Positions 53,377 through 64,000 of a stretch of 64,000 bases of DNA are shown here, piece after piece. The position numbers and the translations under genes are program-made. The stretch is from assembly GCF_963583255.1 (NCBI RefSeq), contig NC_084812.1, positions 22,730,959-22,794,958 of the forward strand. Reading direction: 5' to 3'. A model generated the notes under the pieces. That model had not been told where the DNA came from. It saw nothing but the letters and a program-made list of their open reading frames with translations, and made no database searches. The stretch's first letter is position 1, and each line of letters starts with the position of its first letter. The DNA comes from Pyrus communis. Lineage: Eukaryota > Streptophyta > Magnoliopsida > Rosales > Rosaceae.

Positions 53377-53856
53377 TTTGGATTCATGATTTTCCTGGCA
53401 TGCAGTTTCATATTTTTGTTTGGGAAAATTGAAGCAAGAAAAGGAAGATTTCATCTGAAGTGGTACTGTAATGGGAGTCGGTTTGGCGAAGTAGTGTTGA
53501 AAAGAACGGTTTTTTTTTTTTTTTTTTTTTTTAATCAGGAGTAAAAATCGTTTGTTTCGCGAAGTGGTAGTGTAGTGCAATTGGAGGTTTTATTTAACTT
53601 TTCCAACAATTTACTTTTTATTTGGCAAAAAAAAAAAAAAACCAATTTATTTTTTAATTTCCAATTTTTCATATTTTTATGACAAAATTATCCCTGTGAA
53701 TTTGTTTTCATTATTTTCGGCTAGTTTTAGTTTTTTTTTTGTTTGAGGGATTATTTAAAATTTAGATCTCCCTCGTTACTTGAAGTATCGGATTTGATGT
53801 CCAGTACGTCTAATTCAAATACCACATTGTCAATCATAAGGGATCACCACCAGCTT

Positions 53857-54965
53857 CATTATTTTATTTCAATTTCATACAATCGTTAAAAAAAATCTGT
53901 TAAGTGATGATGTGGCAAATATAGAATTCCCATTTATACTACCGTGGCTGTCATATTTGTACAATGTGACTCAACATTTAATACCAAATTAAAATAATTA
54001 ATTAAAGAAAAGTAAAGAAAAAAAAAAAAAACCAAAAACCCCTTCGTCTTCACCACCCAAGCCTACCCCCATCTCCCATCCCCCATCACCCGCCCCTTCC
54101 CCCATTAATTCTACACCTTCATCTAAACCCAAAATTCCAAATTCCCTCTCGTCTTCCCCACCCAAGCCCACCCTCTTCCCCCATTAATTGTGAACTCCTT
54201 CTCAAACCCAATAAAGACCCAAAAACCTATCTTCCCCTAAAAAACACCAACTCTCCCTAACCTCTGCCGCCGTCTGGTTTTCCAACGATTCGACATTCTC
54301 CTTCGACCACCCTTATCCACCCACCAAGCTTATGTTCGATTGCAACGATATTGAGCCTCCTTGAATCGAGACTTCCAGCATCGACACCAAGCCGAGTTGG
54401 ATCTGCACCACCGAGCCGCGTCCTGCTATCGCTGCTGCTTGAAATCGAACCCACCTCATGCAATTCCTTCGTGATAGGCAAGGGGTGGTTGCAGCGTGCA
54501 ACTTGGGGTGGGAAAGATTTGGGGTTAAGGGTTGATGATGACAGAAGGAAGATGAAGAAGGAGACTTATGATTAGAGAATGGTGCATAAGTGATAGGGGA
54601 AGGGGGTGGATCGGCCTGCGAATTGGGGTTGGAAAATTTTGGGGCAAAGGATTGGTGATAGAAGAAGGATGATGAAGGGGATTTATGGCTAGAGAAAGGT
54701 ACAGAAGTGAAGGGGGAAATGGATGGAGGTGTGGAGGGGTGGCTCGGGTAGGAAAGATGAAGAGGGGTTTTTGTTTTTTATTTTATACTTTTCTTTAATT
54801 AATTATTTTAATATTTTAAATTTTTTTATTAAGTGGTTAGCCACGTGACACAAATGTAATAGTCACGTTAGCATAAATAGAGACCTCATATTTGCCATAT
54901 CATCATTTGACGGTTAACTTAACAGATTTTTAATGGTTGTATGAAATTAAAATAAAATAATACTA
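53857..54965 (+). mobile_element. Mutator-like non-autonomous element with long TIRs
   Basis: The left arm (about 53857-54055) and right arm (about 54745-54965) are long imperfect inverted repeats. ATTATTTTATTTCAATTTCA and AATCTGTTAAG...GATGATGTGGCAAATAT recur reverse-complemented at the right, as do the AATAATTAATTAAAGAAAAG and CAAAAACCCC blocks. Arms of about 180-200 bp favour the Mutator/MULE type. The interior (54060-54740) is CCCC/CACC-rich on the left and has two copies of a GATGAAGAAGG/GGTTGGAAAATTTTGGGG-type motif on the right. No transposase is present. Outside the right arm, homology to typical element ends (GGGTAAAATGTAATTTACCCC) continues, so the true border may lie farther out. 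Confidence 0.7.
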
Positions 54966-55464
54966 AATATATGAGATTAAAATGTCTTTAAAATGTTGTA
55001 TGAGGTTGTAATTGTTAGGGTAAAATGTAATTTACCCCACTATGTTTGGATGAGGAAAATAAACATGGAATTTTGGTAAAAGTCAGAATTTATAAATTGA
55101 CAGACACCAATTCTCTTGTTTGGATTCATAAATATAGAAATTTAGAATTTCCTCATGGAAAAAAAAACTTGGAATTTGGGATCTCCAAATCCCAAGTTCA
55201 AATTCCATGTAAATAGGTGTCATTTCTCAATTTCTATGATTGAGAGTTTAAAAATAACAAATTCCGTATTCAATTCCATTGTTCTTTTAGGTTAACCAAA
55301 CAAGAAAATTTACAAATTCTAGAAAATAAAATCTCGTCATTTCAATTTCCGTCATTTTTAAATTCGTTAGTAATCTTAATTTTCTTCATCCAAACATAGT
55401 TACAGTTAGGCATTCCTGTTGAATTATATTTTGGGCTTTTTGCACTTGCAGCGATAACAGTCCA
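54966..55464 (+). promoter_or_regulatory. Upstream region of ABCI6
   Basis: 500 bp between the Mutator-like element and the ABCI6 start codon. It includes GGGTAAAATGTAATTTACCC near 55017, and AATTC-rich sequence with repeated CAAATTCCATGT/AAATTCCAAGTTC words at 55140-55330. No TATA box or transcription start can be assigned. Confidence 0.35.
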
Positions 55465-57658
55465 ATGGCGCTGTTGCGATTCCATCATCCATGTACGCTT
55501 CCCGCCCAACTACCACCATCCCCACTGCAATCTTCTTCTTCTTCTGCTACTTGTCTTGTTAGCAGCTATTCACCCTCCAAGTCCCCAGTATGTACAGGTT
55601 CTGCCCTCCGCCCCCTCTGTTGGCCATCACGCCACCGGCAGCTGCGGTCTCTGACGGCGGTGAAGGTGAAGGTGAAAGGTAGCCTCTCCTCCGCCGCGGA
55701 AAGTTCAGTTTCCAGCAGTAGAGGAGGGGAAGGAGAGAAGGAGCTGCTACTCCAAGTTGAGGATCTAACGGCCGTGATTGCCGAATCCAAACAGCAGATT
55801 CTCAAGGGCGTCAACCTCTCTGTCTACCAAGGGGAGGTTCATGCTATTATGGGAAAGAACGGTTCAGGGAAGAGCACTTTCGCCAAGGTCCGTATTATCA
55901 AGGGCTCCTTATGAAGTGTGAAAGTGCTTTTGGTGAACGTGGTTGACGTCAAGTGCTTTTTTAGGATTCATTTGTATTTTTACCGGATTCAAAAAAGCAT
56001 TTTTAGTCCTTTTCTAAGACTTCCAAACACACCCTAATTTTGTCATTCTTGTCTTCATTCGTTTGTTCATTGGTTCAGGTTCTGGCTGGGCATCCGGAAT
56101 ACCAAGTTACCGGAGGTAGTGTTGTGTTTAAAGGGGAAAACTTGCTTGAAATGCCAGCGGAAGACCGGTCACTTGAGGGGCTTTTTATGAGTTTCCAGTC
56201 CCCAGTTGAGATCCCTGGTGTCACCAACATTGATTTTCTCAACATGGCGTACAATGCTCGCAGAAAGAAACTAGGACTGCCCGAGCTTGGACCGATTGAG
56301 GCAAGCTAGCTACAACCATTCATTCTCGTCCAAAGCCGCTGTTTGAGATGTCTCTGGTGGTTTATTGATTCATTCTTATATCCTTATTTATGTCCTTGCA
56401 GTTCTATGCTTATATTTTTCCCAAACTTGATCTTGTCAACATGAAGACGGACTTCCTTAACCGAAATGTTAATGAAGGCTTCAGTGGAGGTGAAAAGAAG
56501 CGCAATGAGATTTTGCAACTGGCGGTATGACTATCGTTCTTAGTTAATATTACTGCTTCTTTTGTAATCTTGATCAAAACTTCATTTATAAGGAAATGCC
56601 TGGTATCAAGTTTGTGTTGGATATATAGCATCATAATTACAATATTTGTAGAAATATGTAAAGCTGTGGGAAGTGGGTTTCTTCCCCGGAGATATTGTCG
56701 TTCCTTGGAATTCATGTAAGCTGTACGTACTTCATTACTTATCTTTGTATTCAAACGCTTCTGCTAAATGCAGGTTTTGGGAGCAGAGTTGTCTATTTTG
56801 GATGAAATTGACTCTGGGCTGGATGTCGATGCACTTCGAGATGTAGCAAAGGCAGTCAATGGGCTTCTGACCCCGACAAATTCTGTATTGATGATTACTC
56901 ATTACCTACGACTTCTGGAATTTATAAAGCCAACCTGTATCCATATTATGGTAAGTCATTGGAAGATATAAAAACATACATTGACAAGACAGGTTTTGGG
57001 TCTCGGTTCATGTATTTGTCTCATGAAATTAGAAAACAGAAAGGAAATGTAATAAGGATACTCTATAAATATAAAGTATAACGTGGTTCAAAAAAAAGTA
57101 TGACAAGGTAAATGAGTTTATTAGTTTCATGTGTCCAGTAATTTTTCTGGGATTGCATAAACATATCGTTTGGATCATCAGCAAATAGGGCTTGTTTCAT
57201 GCATTCTTCCCCAGGATTCCTGGTGTATTTGTTTTTACTTAAGAGTGAACACAGTTGGCAAGATTTGAGAGCTAGATTGTAGAAGCTCCACATACTAGTA
57301 GAATTAATACAAGTCGTTTAGGAGATATATGAATTGGGCATAACCTTGGAGCTATATCAACTCACGAAGATTGGAAAAAGAAGAAATTTCTCTTTTGTTT
57401 TTAGGGTTTTTCTTAGCTTTTAGAAGGCAATAGGAAAAATGTTATATAATTTGGCTGCTAGAACATTGTACAGGATAATCAATAAGTTATCATTGCGAGG
57501 AATACAGTAAGCTTCTAAAACTGTTCCTAGGTTCTCTTTCAGTACTGATCTAATTATTTAATTAAATGATTTTATAGGAGGATGGGAAAATTATAAAGAC
57601 AGGTGACATCTCCTTAGCAGAAGTACTAGAGAAGGAAGGGTACAAAGCAATTTCTTGA
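55465..57658 (+). CDS. ABCI6: Plastid SufC-type ABC ATPase, ABC transporter I family member 6 (NAP7)
   Basis: A complete five-exon gene, 341 aa: 55465-55887, 56079-56300, 56402-56524, 56774-56950, 57578-57658. It is the ATPase of the SUFBCD scaffold that assembles Fe-S clusters in plastids; partners are SufB (NAP1) and SufD (NAP6), which are not in this window. A Ser/Pro-rich N-terminus of about 75 residues fits a transit peptide. Motifs: Walker A GKNGSGKS (130-137), Q-loop region [15 protein letters not shown], signature [11 protein letters not shown] (from about 242), Walker [13 protein letters not shown] (from about 262), D-loop GLDVDAL and H-loop MITH. The C-terminus is [12 protein letters not shown]. 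Intron 2 has a GC donor (GAG|GCAAGC, 56300/56301); the family sequence ELGPIE followed by FYAYIFPKL requires this junction. Intron 1 holds AGTGCTTTT/AAAAGCA-type repeat sequence. Confidence 0.95.
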
Positions 57659-60600
57659 GCATAACAACTTGAAAGGTATTGCTCTTTCTTTCTCACTCTC
57701 TTAAACCTCAAAACATCTTTTATTGCTTGTATACTAATATTGTAGGTGTGGACCATTAACTTAATTTATCTTCTCAAATAAAAGTGGCTCGACTAGTGCA
57801 TTATATTATCTACGAGACCTAATTTGTCCTTCAATCACATTTATTTTCCTTTTTGCATATAATTGTTTTGATTCATGTGGTCATGGTAAGGCAATTATAT
57901 GTGGCTTGTTATGTTTTAAGAAGGCCCTTCCCCCCCTTAAATTATGACAGAAGAACTTCAGGTTTCTAAGTGAGCTTCAGCATCCTATTTAGAATAGGAG
58001 ATGATTTTCCATTTTGGTAGGAACTTGCTCCTTACGAGTTTAATAATTCATAGGTTCCCATGTTTATTTGTTGCTGCCCTACTTGCATCCATGCATTTGC
58101 AATGAACTGTTATGCCAGGGAATGATCCAATAAAGTAAGTGACCACAGGTCAGGTTTAGATTTCTATGTCTAATTAACAAAACAAGAAGTGTGGCATACT
58201 TTATTTAGGTGCTATGGAGATCCATTGCTAGTGTTGTAAACCCTTCTTTAGTTCCATTTAGTTGGGATTCAGCTTCAGGAGAAGTTATACAGATTTGGAC
58301 GTTGGCGAGCTATCTTTTCTGTCACTGTCAGAGAATTTCTAGCTATTTTCATTTTCTATGCTAGTAGATGGAGCTTGAAATCTTCAAGCTTTTTATGTAA
58401 CTCTTGTGTTAGAAAGTTATGCGACAATAAATCTCTTTCCTTCTATTAATTTGGAAGGCTAAGGTGCCCCTAAGGCACTAGTTTTTGCTTGGTTAGTTGC
58501 TTATGCAGGGTTAATACTTTTATTAAGGTTTGAAAAAAAAAAGGAGACAAAAATGTTTGTTTATTTCCGTATTGATTACATATAGTGTGGAAAAGTGAGA
58601 AGGAAAGTGTTTGTATTCTATTTCAAGGATGAGATGAATTGATTAGTGGTATCGCCCATTCTTCAATATGAAAGTCTGTTTGAGCATCTGAAATTCCTGT
58701 TGTTTCATTTCATGGATACTTTTGTCTAGATTTCTGACTGTTAGCCCTATTACTGTTCCTTCATATCTCAGGGATTCAATTATTTTTGTCCCATAGCATC
58801 TTGTGCTTTTAGCTAGCATAGTTCACCCCTTATATTCATATGAATTGTTTGTGCATTTTTTTTTTGGATTAAAATGTAATTTTGTTTTAAAATTCTTTCT
58901 TTCCTGCATCTTTTGCTTAGGTAGCTCTCTTATCCTTTTCTGTTTCTGTGGCCGAAAAGCGCATGGCTCCGGTTTCCTTTTTAAGATGAAACTGTCATGC
59001 AAGATAACACAATGGACACAAGCTCAGATGTAGTATTACCGAAACTGCTTCAGGGTAATGCTTTCCCAGATATGTTGATGTTGATCATTAGTATCATCCA
59101 AGTTTTCATGGGTTTACTCAACTTGTTAGGCCGGTCGTTTGCTCCCACGTGGAGGTCGTTTCCTCAAGATACCTATGTACCTATTTACTACAGTTTCCTT
59201 CCTCCCAAAGATTTTAGAGTTTTTCGGAGGCCCCAGTTTCACATCTGATTTCGCAAAGCGGGTTTGGGATCTCTGGATAAAAAGAAAAAAATGCGTGGAC
59301 TTTTGAAAATAATCATCATATGATAATGGTTGCTAATGAAGTCAAGTGATAGTAAAACCACTTCTGCCTGCCCGATTAGGATTTTTCGCATGCAACGGGG
59401 AAGGAAATTCCTCAAGATTCAGAATGTGAATGATATGGGAATGGAAATGCTGTTCCTGGTTACTACCACAAATTTTGGCCTGATGTTCTAATGCTGAAAC
59501 ACGGTTGCTCTGAATGACTGTCAGTTAGACATCCCACTGCTGACGACAATTCCGAAGCTTCCTGGCCTTGGTTTGTTGATTCTGAACCATTAATATATGA
59601 TTAGCGTCCAAAATATACCGGCATATGATGTTTGAGGAACGCGGGATAGTAGTGATCACCGATTTACTTGAACTGCCTGCATTGTCTTGCAATTTTCACT
59701 AGGACAATAAACAAATTATATGGTATATTTGATTGCTGCTTCATCTGTTGTACATCTCACTTTGAAAACTAATGTTGTTTTGTCCCTTTCTCGTTCTTGC
59801 AGATTTGATTCGGAGAAAAGCGGGTGTTGGAGTAATGATCTCTTCCGGAAAATAAACATCATATGTTCTCCTCTCTTGATATTTTTCTTCTGCATTCCCT
59901 TCGGTCTTTCTTTCCTCTTTTCTTGCCGTACGTTCTCTTCTCTTGCTTGGATGACTGTTTTATAGGCAAAGTGCCTTTCAACCGAACAAACCTACCAAGC
60001 CACTTTCCTTGATATTTCTGTAAAGGTATGGGCGATGGAAAACACGTGGGGCATCTGTATTTACTATAGGATTTGATTAATTCTACTTCAAAGATTTTGG
60101 AACAATAATATTATTGCGTGCTGATTTTCATACACTTTTTTAGTTTTTCACATGTTTTTTTTTATTATTTCTCGTCATTTGATTCAACGCGTCAAATGAA
60201 AATAACATCTAGATTAAATATGGGTGTGGACGAGGAGAAAAGTCTATCTGAAATTGAGGAAGTTATAAATCGGAAACGGAAAAAAAAAGAAAAAGAAAAT
60301 GAGATCAACTGGAGTTTTGGTTAAAGGTGGAATCCACTATTTTTTTTCACTCTTGATATTATTTCGTACGCATTGGTTTTACAAGGGAAGTTAGGAATTA
60401 GATTGTGTGTTTTCGAGAAGCCAAATATCATTACTATGTGGCGATAACAAGTTGTCAATATTTTCATAAGATCAGGTAGTGCTATGCACACATTCATTTT
60501 ACTTTTCACACACTTTTCTTAATTTTCGATCACCGGATTAAATGAATTGAAGAAAATCAAAATCCAAAAATTAGCACGAGTATGTAGGATGTAAAAATGA

Positions 60601-61597
60601 GTATATGAATAACAATATCCAAGTTCAATTGCCGTGCACATGACATGACCTACTACTTTCTAGGGTTGAATTTATTATCGTCTTTTTCTTTATAACCCAC
60701 ATTCGTCATCGGTTAACCGCCATCAATTAACAAAAGAATTGAGACAATGACAAATAAAGGTGGGTAAGAGGTAGAAAAAAAGTAATGCTAGAAAGATTAA
60801 ATTTGTAAATTAAATGACATGAAAGTGGATGATTAGATTATACTTAAGCTTGATAAACTTGCTTATTTTTTATTGGTGACACATCATTTAGTTTGCAAAC
60901 TTTATCTATAAATTTAATCTCTTTAACATTACTCGGTAGAAAAATCAATGTTTGAGGACGAAAGTTGGACATACAAACCCTAGGTACTAAAAGCGATAAT
61001 TAGAAAACCTTGATGGTAGTAAAATGAAAATTAGCTATAGTTTTTAAAGAAAACTAATGAAAAAAACTTGAAAACTTTGAGTTTTAATGATAAGAACAAA
61101 ATAAATGGTAAAATGAATAGTACCAGAATTGACTTTTTAGTGTAAAAATATGGTTTTTCGTTAAAATGAACAATACCGTGAACTTTTCGTTAAAACTCCC
61201 TAGTTTTTATTGTGCAATGGTGCCCAACCAATTGCAGCAACAAATTTGGGATGTTAAATGTTCGAAGAAGGGAGAGAGGAGATGAAAAAAGGAACAACAT
61301 ACCAAGAGGACGAACGTCGCCCTTGGAAATAACTCAGGGTTAAGTTGAGCATACATATTAAAAATGCAGATCATGTTTATGCATAATTATACACATTAAG
61401 TTGTTCAAGAAATATTGATAATCATTGTTTAGTCTGTAAGGACTAATTTTAGTTTCCCGACTTAACAGTAGCATCAGCATACATGGCTGTCGCCGGTCTC
61501 TTTGTAGCCTGGTGGCTTCATGTTCCACACGAGGTTCACCGGGTCAACAGTTCGACTGGCACCACAGGAAACCATGGCTGTCTATTACCTTAATTTA
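57659..61597. other. Downstream of ABCI6, intergenic
   Basis: Nine bases or so past the ABCI6 stop, AACTTGAAAG|GTATTG could be a 3' UTR donor. CTCGTTCTTGCAG near 59802 could be a distant acceptor, so part of this may be transcribed. AATAAA occurs near 58430 and 59705. A stretch around 61090-61200 (ATTGACTTTTTAGTGTAAAAATATGG and TTCGTTAAAACTCCC) looks like a common dispersed repeat. ORFs at 58997-59248 and 59720-59965 have no recognised protein content. Confidence 0.4.
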
Positions 61598-61779
61598 TCA
61601 ATTCTTCTTAGAAGGAGATAACCGATGTTTTGACCACTCTTCCAGAGCCATGCGGTGTAGAGCATTCATCCTAATGTAAGGACGTTTCTCTCGAATTAGT
61701 TTCTCAGCATTTTTCCAGTCCTCTGCCACCCCAAGAGCAACTAGTAGTGCACACATGACAGCTACACTTCTCCCATGAC
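61598..61779 (-). CDS. Dual-specificity phosphatase-like protein, last exon (partial)
   Basis: After a CTGTTTAG acceptor the minus strand reads GHGRSVAVMCALLVALGVAE, DWKNAEKLIRERKPYIRMNA, LHRMALEEWSKHRL, ending SPSKKN-TGA. GHGRS is the second half of a CX5R phosphatase signature (HCxxGHGRS), so the catalytic Cys must lie at the end of the previous exon. The exon starts in phase 1. The text resembles the C-terminus of a plant dual-specificity phosphatase family (annotated YnbD-like in some genomes, from memory). The preceding exon is not recognisable in the 2.2 kb to the right, so either the intron is longer than that or the piece is a fragment. Confidence 0.65.
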
Positions 61780-64000
61780 CTAAACAGGAAATTACAAAAG
61801 AGTTTCTAGTTACAACTCACTACCTGCACCCGTTCAAATAGTTGAGAAATCAAATATCAATACTATGAAGAAACAGACAGCGGAATTTTGTTACAAAATA
61901 CACAAAGGATTCTCACAGAAGGGGATGTTGAGAATCCCACCAGTTAGAGAAGAAACTTAACAACTTAAATGGGAACTGTTTGCAATCATTTCACTATGGT
62001 TGCATTATTTGTGTATTTGAAATGAAGGATTTAGATTTAACTGTTTACTTTACAGTATTCATATCAAACATTGTAAGCACATTGAAAAGAGAGTTTTGAT
62101 ACTCTTTGTTGACAAAAATTTAAAATGAATTCAGAATTTAGATTGATTTGAGTCCAGAACCATTTCAGTACGCAGCATTACGTTTTCTTTTCAACCAGAC
62201 AGTTAAAGGTTACAGTCTTAAGGATTATATATGTAGGGACGTGACCTTAATCACCCGAAACCTCCAAGCTTGGCCCTTTAAGTTTAAATTGTAAATTCTA
62301 TAAACCCGGGCAGCTCCATCTTGTTTGAATTTCCAAGTCATTCCCAAATCCAAGTATAACTGCATGCCTCAGGTATTATTTTATAGCAGAATAGCTGTGT
62401 TATATAAAGCACAGATCTTAATGAAACAAGTCAAAACCTTAACAAGAAGCTTCAACAGAGAGCGTACCAAACTTGTATAGAAAACCAAGCCAAATCCTAA
62501 CTAAAACAGGGAAACTAAAATCCTCAGGAAACAAACAAACAACCCAGGAACGTAATCCAACCACAAAGATAATATTGAATGAAATCATCTTTTCTTCCAT
62601 CTCTTTACTTGTTAAACCTTAAATGGTTTTTCAGTGATGTCCTCAACAAATTCGCTCAAAGAAAAGCTATAAAATCTAGTGGCCAAAAGTTTGACTAATT
62701 CCGCACATAACATCAGTGTAAGTGCAAACTTAAATTTAATAACTGTGTGTGACTTGTATTTCTAAAAACCAACAGCAGTGACAGCATTGTTTCTCCATAA
62801 GAAATGATTGGAGGTCTTATCCAGCTTAAAAAATGAGACAGTCGGAGTGGTTTCAAGGGAAACTGAACCAAAGCAATATAAGAGTTAATATGACAATTAA
62901 GTTTCCTTTTTCCTTTTCTTTTTGTAAGACAATAGATTAGTGCAGAGTATTGAGTGTTTCAAAAAAAAATTGAATGACTACCCGATCTAATTAGACGTTA
63001 AAAATATATTAGTGCTTAATACGGGGAAAACTTTTCCCATGTGACAAAGAGCCCAAACCTGATCGAATCATTTCACCCTCTTGTTGTGCTGCAATTATAA
63101 CACATCTACACTTACCTAATTATTTTTGTTCTCTGTTGTGTGAACCCTTTAAAGGCATTTAAATTTCATATAACTGCCACAACTGTGGGCTTTTGCTATT
63201 AGGTTGCCATTGAGCAGGTGGTTGGGATATGAAGTGAGCAAGTGCCGAGTGGTAAACAATGGATGATGCTGACTTGATTTGGGTTAGTTAGGCTGTGTAA
63301 GAAATCAAAGGGAGCAAGGTACACCTTGCTACAAGAAGGCACAAAGTTAACCATATAGTAATAAGGAATGTAATTAGAATATAGAAGAATGGTGGCCCGT
63401 ATTCTAAAGTTCTAACAGCTTAAACTTTTGGGAATAGTGGTAAACTACCAACCTTCATCATGGTATTAAAGCAAGAAATCCTGAGTTTGAATCCCTGCAA
63501 TTTAATCCTCCCTAAATAAGTTTAATTCCACATATTGATCTCAAAATGTGGAGAGTGACCTACTTGCGAGTGGGAATGCTAAAATATAAAACAACCGTTG
63601 AACCACATCTAAACAGCTTAAGCTTGTGTGAATACTGGTAAGTAAACCAACAAACTTGTCAATGCTATTACAAATTTTTTGTATGAGATACAAGTTCCTC
63701 AACTTGAGTAACTGCCCTAGGAAATTAAGGGGCAGCAGATTAAGCTGCTGAGGGCTTTCTGGGGGATCAGGAGAAGATGCCTATGAAGTTTTGGATGATT
63801 AAACAAATCCATGACACATTGGCTATGGATGTGCTTCCAATTCTATCAGAGGACATGAACCATCAAACATAGTGTTGGGCAAGGGGCTTTGGCCGATGGA
63901 AGTGGAAGAAGATAGCACTAGCAACTGCAACAATTTTCCAAATCGAAAAGTTAAGAGGCAGGGATATTAGGCTTGAGGCTACATGAATGAAACATGAGAA
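61780..64000. other. Right edge, intron or intergenic
   Basis: No exon of the phosphatase gene or of any other gene was recognised. 63410-63650 holds a dispersed-repeat candidate (listed separately). If the phosphatase gene is intact, this is part of its intron. Confidence 0.4.
63410..63650 (+). repeat. Degenerate TRIM/SINE-like repeat
   Basis: Two related blocks, AACAGCTTAAACTTTTGGGAATAGTGGTAA-like (about 63415) and AACAGCTTAAGCTTGTGTGAAT-like (about 63613), flank ATGGTATTAAAGC (like the TGGTATCAGAGC primer site) and CTGAGTTTGAATCCC (like a tRNA B box). The order resembles a common plant dispersed element whose exact class I cannot fix. Confidence 0.4.

Larger units (their letters stand above)
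49624..53856. other. Intergenic, UBP12-type upstream region and repeats
   Basis: 49624-49800 should hold the 5' UTR and core promoter of the minus-strand gene. A GGCCTCGTTTGGCACGCC stretch near 49799 resembles a MITE end. Tandem repeats at 50875 and 53273 are listed separately. Long poly-T/A runs are at about 53511-53532. Many short ORFs occur, none with recognisable protein features. I see no supported gene in these 4.2 kb. Confidence 0.5.

Noticed and set aside
54257..54575. 62-74 aa ORFs within the Mutator-like element
   Set aside because: No recognised domain; open frames on both strands in GC-richer element DNA are expected by chance. Kept only as a Pack-MULE question.
58997..59965. ORFs of 83 and 81 aa downstream of ABCI6
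   Set aside because: No family resemblance and no splice-consistent partners; probably non-coding or 3' UTR-related DNA.

Overview
This window reads as nuclear DNA of a woody eudicot, most likely Rosaceae (apple/pear/stone-fruit type). The basis is AT-rich intergenic DNA, many short exons separated by AT-rich introns, plant-only gene families, and abundant small transposon remnants. The Rosaceae assignment is an inference from the look of genes and repeats; no search was run.

Layout, left to right. (1) 0-4.4 kb: an internally deleted Ty1/copia element with intact LTRs and target-site duplication, an RTE-type LINE 3' end, and a lone first exon of a sucrose-phosphate phosphatase-like gene (minus). 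(2) 4.5-16.2 kb: a complete 13-exon minus-strand gene for an organellar MnmG/GidA tRNA-modifying flavoprotein. (3) 16.6-23.5 kb: a plus-strand series of broken single-exon pieces from unrelated genes (GH31 alpha-glucosidase/xylosidase, a PALE CRESS-like piece, a WVD2/TPX2-type piece, an At3g27390-type membrane protein, a receptor-kinase tail). (4) 23.5-31.8 kb: a TIR element carrying a kinesin-like fragment, a kinase pseudogene with a SINE inside it, one intact G-type lectin S-receptor-like kinase, and a 1.35 kb tandem duplication of that kinase's 3' end. (5) 31.9-32.8 kb: a two-exon steroid 5-alpha-reductase-family gene (minus). (6) 33-35.7 kb: AT-rich minisatellite and other repeats. (7) 35.8-49.6 kb: a complete 32-exon minus-strand UBP12/UBP13-type ubiquitin protease gene. 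(8) 49.7-55.4 kb: intergenic DNA with tandem repeats and a Mutator-like element with long TIRs. (9) 55.5-57.7 kb: a plus-strand five-exon gene for the plastid SufC-type ATPase ABCI6/NAP7. (10) 57.7-64 kb: intergenic DNA and, at 61.6 kb, the last exon of a minus-strand dual-specificity phosphatase-like gene.

The genes do not form a pathway; they are independent single-copy nuclear genes. Two (MnmG, ABCI6) act in organelles. All exon boundaries given were read by eye from splice dinucleotides, reading-frame phase and recalled family sequence. In the four complete multi-exon genes with long models the phases close exactly (MnmG 729 aa, receptor kinase 834 aa, UBP12-type 1120 aa, ABCI6 341 aa). 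Three of the genes each need a GC-AG intron.

The parts most worth a second look are the chimeric run of captured exons (16.6-23.5 kb), the TIR element with a kinesin-like fragment (23.5-24.3 kb), the serial duplication of receptor-kinase last exons, the perfect palindrome in MnmG intron 1, and the compact copia derivative at the left end.
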